A stretch of DNA of 64,000 nucleotides from DASRHT01 sp035650355 (GTDB lineage Bacteria; Chloroflexota; Ktedonobacteria; Ktedonobacterales; Ktedonobacteraceae), in assembly GCA_035650355.1 (NCBI GenBank), contig DASRHT010000104.1, positions 62,001-126,000 on the forward strand, read 5' to 3'. The notes beneath the pieces were generated by a model. That model had not been told where the DNA came from. It searched no databases and worked only from the letters and a program-made list of their open reading frames with translations. This document shows, one piece after another, positions 60,455-64,000 of this stretch; positions within the stretch are counted from its first letter, which is position 1, and every line of letters starts with the position of its first letter. The position numbers and the translations under genes were made by a program.

Positions 60455-61318
60455 ATGATAAAACCAGTGAAAGATGCGGCACAGTCTTCCGTCAGTTTCT
60501 ATCGCACAATTACCAGCTCAATCAGATTGTTGCCGGATTTTATTATCATCGGGGCGCAACGTGGAGGAACGACGTCGCTTTATGCCTATCTCAGCCAGCA
60601 TCCTCAGATCGCGCCGGCTGTCACCAAAGAGGTTCATTTTTTCGATAACAATTTCGAGAAGGGGATCGGCTGGTACCGCACGCAATTTCCTTTTTTAATT
60701 GAAAAATCTATAGCTAAAAATATCGGAAAACAAAATTTTATCACAGGAGAAGCCAGCCCTTACTATCTTTTTCACCCGCATGTACCCGAGCGGGTGGCAA
60801 AAGTCGTACCAGGAGCAAAGCTCATCGTGCTGCTAAGAAATCCCGTTGATCGAGCTTATTCTCACTACTATCATGAAGTAGAGCTGGGCCACGAAAAACT
60901 CTCTTTTGAAGAAGCCCTGGCTCAGGAAGAGGCGCGCACGCATGAAGAGTGCGCACGCATCGTCGCGGACCAGCACTATCGCAGCTACAACCACCAGCAC
61001 TATACCTATCTCTCAAGAGGAATCTACGCCAATCAAGTCCAACGGTGGCTTAACCTCTTTCCCCGGGAGCAACTTCTGGTGATCAAAAGCGAGGACTTCT
61101 ATGCCGATCCAGACGGCATATTTCAACAAACGCTGGCATTCCTGGACGTCAGGACGATAGGACAAAAGCCCTCGCAGTGGTATAAACAACATAATCACTC
61201 GACCTACAAACAGGCGAAGATGGAACCTCGTATCAGGAAACGTCTTATCGCCTATTTCGAGCCGCATAACAACCGCCTCTACAAACTGTTAGGGCGGGAC
61301 TTCGGCTGGGAGCAATAA
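60455..61318 (+). CDS. PAPS-dependent sulfotransferase
   Basis: The 287-aa protein has the 5'-phosphosulfate loop IGAQRGGTTSLYAYL (about residues 34-48), the 3'-phosphate motif LLRNPVDRAYSHYYHEV (about 130-146) and QPQW-type C-terminal pieces such as KPSQWYKQHN. It would sulfate a sugar or other acceptor, most likely the cluster's polysaccharide. AGGAG (60444-60448) is 6 bases before the ATG at 60455; the open frame extends to 60404 but without an RBS. It is preceded by the family C repeat and followed by a terminator. Confidence 0.88.
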   Translation: MIKPVKDAAQSSVSFYRTITSSIRLLPDFIIIGAQRGGTTSLYAYLSQHPQIAPAVTKEVHFFDNNFEKGIGWYRTQFPFLIEKSIAKNIGKQNFITGEASPYYLFHPHVPERVAKVVPGAKLIVLLRNPVDRAYSHYYHEVELGHEKLSFEEALAQEEARTHEECARIVADQHYRSYNHQHYTYLSRGIYANQVQRWLNLFPREQLLVIKSEDFYADPDGIFQQTLAFLDVRTIGQKPSQWYKQHNHSTYKQAKMEPRIRKRLIAYFEPHNNRLYKLLGRDFGWEQ

Positions 61319-61344
61319 CGTCAGGAGGGGCAAAGGGAAAGGAG

Positions 61345-61402
61345 AGAGGCTCTCGCAAGCAGGATTCAATGGGTACGACGACGGTTATCTGCGAGAGCCT
61401 CT
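61345..61402 (+). terminator. stem-loop after the sulfotransferase gene
   Basis: AGAGGCTCTCGCA (61345-61357) and TGCGAGAGCCTCT (61390-61402) are exact complements around a 32-base loop, followed by TCTTCTTTTAT. The right arm lies inside the end of the convergent nucleotidyltransferase gene, so the terminator is shared by position. Confidence 0.6.
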
Positions 61403-62596
61403 TCTTTTATAAGAAACGATCCGCCACGCGTGTTTTAGCGCAACAAAAGGATGCCAAAAGTAATAGAGCCAGAAAAGACGCAAGGGAAGCCGCGAATGCT
61501 CCATATAGAGCCGCCCAAGATGGGTGGGGCTGGGGAAAATGGCTCGTAGCTCCGTCAGACCCAGGGCCTTGAGATCATCCACCATCAAGTGCTGTAGCAT
61601 CTTGCGCCCATTAACCATCGATGGACGCAGCACGGCAGAGGTATCGTCTCCTATCAGGCATTTGACCAGCCATTGTACATAAACTGGAGGGGCGAAACGC
61701 TCCAGATGAGCCTCCGGTGGCAACGCGACCTTAAACAATTGCTGGCACCAGCCAAGCACATAATAGACCGTTGCCAGCATCCCCTGGCGTCGGGCCAGAC
61801 GATAGAGCCGCATCCAATCGAGCTGAGAGCCATGAGCGAGCAACAACATGGTCACATCATAGAGCCAGATCAAACGCTCAAAAAAGTGCGAGCGATAGTG
61901 CCAGCAGAGGAAGAGCAGGAGATCCTCCAGGCTCATAGCCTGAACCTGGATGCCATGCAGCGTGACCGGTCGCGCCCGACGCCAGAGGTCGGCAACGTCG
62001 AACGTTACCCCCAGTTCATTGGCGTGGGGAGCGGTATGCACCTCAAACACTACGTAGCCATTGGCAACCTGTCTGGCATAGACAAAACCTGAGCGTTGCT
62101 CCGAGATCGCCTCGAAGCGATATTCCTGATGATAGGTATAGCCAAGTCGTTCGAGGATCATTGTTGTCGCGCGCAGGTCTTCGGGATGTACCAGCAGATC
62201 GACATCATCAAAGTAGCGCAGATCTGGCTGGGGATAGCAGGTGAGCGCGATATCCGCTCCCTTCAACACCATCAGAGGGATATTTGCAGCAGTGATGGCT
62301 TCAAAGACCCTCTGCTGCTCCAGATTGAACCAGAGATTGAGCAGGCACAGCTCCAGATAGCACCCCTGGAGCTGCTCATAGCGTTCGGAGCCAATGCGCT
62401 CAATCAGGTTATCGGTAGGGACCTCTTGCAACAGCAACGGTAAGCATCCCTGCAAAAGGGAAGCCCCGGACCGCAGGCGCATCGTGCGCAGCGTACGATC
62501 CAGGTCTCCATAGCTGAATGTCAGTATTTGTTCTATGCCTGGAAGATTACTCGCGGCAGCGCGTGTCTCTTCAGGCGTCTCAGGTAACGATCTCAT
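61385..62596 (-). CDS. uncharacterised nucleotidyltransferase-family protein
   Basis: The 403-aa protein contains a pol-beta-type nucleotidyltransferase core: KGADIALTCYP (about 155-165), DDVDLLVHPEDL with the metal-binding Asp pair (about 174-185), and HEVHTAPHA-like VFEVHTAPHANEL (about 227-240). This arrangement matches the nucleotidyltransferase family often found in exopolysaccharide clusters. The transferred group is unknown. It overlaps the preceding Wzz-like gene by ATGA, so they are coupled. Confidence 0.8.
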   Translation of the reverse strand: MRSLPETPEETRAAASNLPGIEQILTFSYGDLDRTLRTMRLRSGASLLQGCLPLLLQEVPTDNLIERIGSERYEQLQGCYLELCLLNLWFNLEQQRVFEAITAANIPLMVLKGADIALTCYPQPDLRYFDDVDLLVHPEDLRATTMILERLGYTYHQEYRFEAISEQRSGFVYARQVANGYVVFEVHTAPHANELGVTFDVADLWRRARPVTLHGIQVQAMSLEDLLLFLCWHYRSHFFERLIWLYDVTMLLLAHGSQLDWMRLYRLARRQGMLATVYYVLGWCQQLFKVALPPEAHLERFAPPVYVQWLVKCLIGDDTSAVLRPSMVNGRKMLQHLMVDDLKALGLTELRAIFPSPTHLGRLYMEHSRLPLRLFWLYYFWHPFVALKHAWRIVSYKRRGSRR

Positions 62597-64000
62597 ATCC
62601 AGCGTCCAAGCTTATTAACAATCAGGCCGGAGAGCTTCACGCCCGTATGCGCCAGATCTTCCTTCGTATGCTCCACCTGTTTGATCGAATCCCTGGTGGC
62701 ATCGACGACCACCAGCGTCTGATCGCTCATAGCACTGAGCACATGGGCATCACCATGTTCCAGGGAAGGACTATCAACGAGCACCAGATCGCCGGGGCTG
62801 ATCGCCCACTGTAACACATCGCGCATCTCAGGCATGCTCAAAAGATCGCCAGGATTCTCATCAGGCTCGCCAGCCGGAATCATATACAGATTGGGAACCG
62901 CCGTTGGCCTCACAAACCTATCCACCATCAGGTGATCGACCAGATCCACAGTTCCAGGCTTCACGCCGGCAGTAGTCACCCTGGCTTTGCGCGCTTCCTC
63001 CAGCAACATCGCCAGGCCAGCCTCATTCGCCACATCCAGTTGTTCATGCAGCGTCGGACAATACAGGTTCGCATCGACCAGCAAAACACGGCGCTGGCTC
63101 TGCGCCAGAAGGGCACCGAGGTAGGCTATAATCGAACTGGTCCCGGCGCCCGCGCGAATACTGGTCAGGGTGATCAGACGCGCCTTTGCCTCCTCTGCCA
63201 GGAACAGCATATCCGCCATCATCACGCGACAATCTTCGGCAAAAGCGGTCTGCTCTTCACATAGCTCCAGGGGGGAAACAGGCGTGGTCCATCGCAACGA
63301 GCCAACAACAGGCAGCGCCACTTTGCGCTGTAAGTCATAGGTCCCGTTAATGCGACCCGCGTTTTGCTCAAGCAGGCCAATTGCCACAATACCGAGCAGG
63401 ACCAGCAGCGCGATCATCACCGGAATAAAAGGGATTTGTCCAAGAAACGACGATGGTTTTGTCGCTACCGTTGCCGATTGGGCAATCGAAAGAGGAGAGC
63501 TAAATAAAGCGGCCTCCGTGGTCAACGACTGCAAGTTAAGCACATCAGTATTCTGCAGATTCCTCTGCTGTTGAATCTGGCTATCCAACTGAGCAAGCAC
63601 AATCGTATTGGTCGGCGCTGTTGCTGCGTATTGCTGATTTAGCCGATCAATCGCTCTCTGCTCATCGGCAATATGGCTGTTAGCGAGCTTGATTGATGCA
63701 TCGTACTGTGACTTAATGTAGGCATTTTGCTGATTCACAAGGGTACGGGCCAGGCCATTCGCAATATCTGCCGCCATGTGGGCATTTGGGAGAGTCACCT
63801 GGATCTGAAAGCTCTGTGAAGGCGCATCTGGCGTAATCACGATCTGCTTCGCAACAAAGGTCTGACGGTCTATCCCCGGGTAATTCGCGAGCACAGTATC
63901 TAGAACAGGGTCGGAGGTCACCAGCGTGCTGTAAGCAGCAACGGGCTGAATGATCTGAGCCTGAGACGTGCGCGTCTGAGTGCTCAACTGGACGACGGCT
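62593..64000 (-). CDS. Wzz/Wzc-like protein with degenerate Walker A (5' end outside window)
   Basis: The visible 469 residues show part of the Wzz periplasmic region (LVTSDPVLDTVLANYPGIDR; coiled-coil about NSHIADEQRAIDRLNQQY), a membrane span (IPVMIALLVLLGIVAIGLL), then the ATPase domain. The P-loop reads SIRAGAGTSS: the invariant Lys of GKS/T is replaced by Thr. Walker A' is LLVDANLYCP and the B motif is LVLVDSPSL. The ATPase is therefore probably inactive or altered. The frame is open to the window end, so the start and any first span are unseen. It is coupled to the nucleotidyltransferase gene. Confidence 0.85.
   Translation of the reverse strand, partial: AVVQLSTQTRTSQAQIIQPVAAYSTLVTSDPVLDTVLANYPGIDRQTFVAKQIVITPDAPSQSFQIQVTLPNAHMAADIANGLARTLVNQQNAYIKSQYDASIKLANSHIADEQRAIDRLNQQYAATAPTNTIVLAQLDSQIQQQRNLQNTDVLNLQSLTTEAALFSSPLSIAQSATVATKPSSFLGQIPFIPVMIALLVLLGIVAIGLLEQNAGRINGTYDLQRKVALPVVGSLRWTTPVSPLELCEEQTAFAEDCRVMMADMLFLAEEAKARLITLTSIRAGAGTSSIIAYLGALLAQSQRRVLLVDANLYCPTLHEQLDVANEAGLAMLLEEARKARVTTAGVKPGTVDLVDHLMVDRFVRPTAVPNLYMIPAGEPDENPGDLLSMPEMRDVLQWAISPGDLVLVDSPSLEHGDAHVLSAMSDQTLVVVDATRDSIKQVEHTKEDLAHTGVKLSGLIVNKLGRWI

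Overview
The window looks like chromosomal DNA of a soil-type, filament-forming Chloroflexota bacterium, most likely class Ktedonobacteria. The basis is indirect: mid-range GC, several HTH proteins fused to STAND-type ATPase or TPR modules, a very large secreted RHS protein, a kptA-type RNA 2'-phosphotransferase, ECF sigma/anti-sigma/lipoprotein sets, and many short palindromic mobile repeats. No rRNA, tRNA, CRISPR array, transposase, phage gene or replication origin was seen.

Layout. 1-3650: a partial palindromic MITE, a tandem-GNAT acetyltransferase, prmA and rsmE, and a broken secreted hydrolase (frameshift plus lost 3' end). 3961-4278: two MITE-like elements inserted at one target. 4372-10083: an overlapping pair of large proteins (SWIM zinc finger/helicase-associated) that carry no helicase motor, then an EamA transporter. 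10322-17137: a 2271-aa secreted RHS protein. 17394-23913: a perfect 28-bp-arm palindrome, an HTH/NB-ARC/TPR protein, beta-carbonic anhydrase, a nitrilase homologue lacking the catalytic Cys, a MITE, an RNase D/HEAT fusion and a CoxG-like protein. 24243-30082: the most unusual neighbourhood: an ECF-like sigma factor, a 30-aa membrane peptide, an HTH-ATPase, a membrane-anchored ATPase and a fatty-acid desaturase, the ATPases coupled by ATGA. 30418-36313: housekeeping and metabolic genes (rplI, cax, nnr, a FAD monooxygenase with its TetR regulator, a small HTH protein).

36915-43988 is a complete sugar-utilisation operon on the minus strand: LacI regulator, lipoprotein binding protein, two permeases and a GH3 glycosidase; no ABC ATPase is present. 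The lacI promoter has a perfect palindrome between -35 and -10. 44110-49264 carries two unknown proteins, a MITE and an overlapping ECF sigma/membrane protein/solute-binding lipoprotein set. 49611-53687 has a DUF1028 protein, kptA, a NUDIX hydrolase and a GltD-like Fe-S flavoprotein. 54147-55550 is another HTH-TPR protein. 55627-64000 is an exopolysaccharide cluster: glycosyltransferase, two Wzz/Wzc-like proteins, O-antigen ligase/polymerase, sulfotransferase and a nucleotidyltransferase; it runs off the window end.

Two repeat families (A and B) share CAGGGCTT termini, a long hairpin core whose two arms change together between copies, and 10-bp target duplications at the best copies. They are non-autonomous mobile elements presumably moved by a transposase outside this window.
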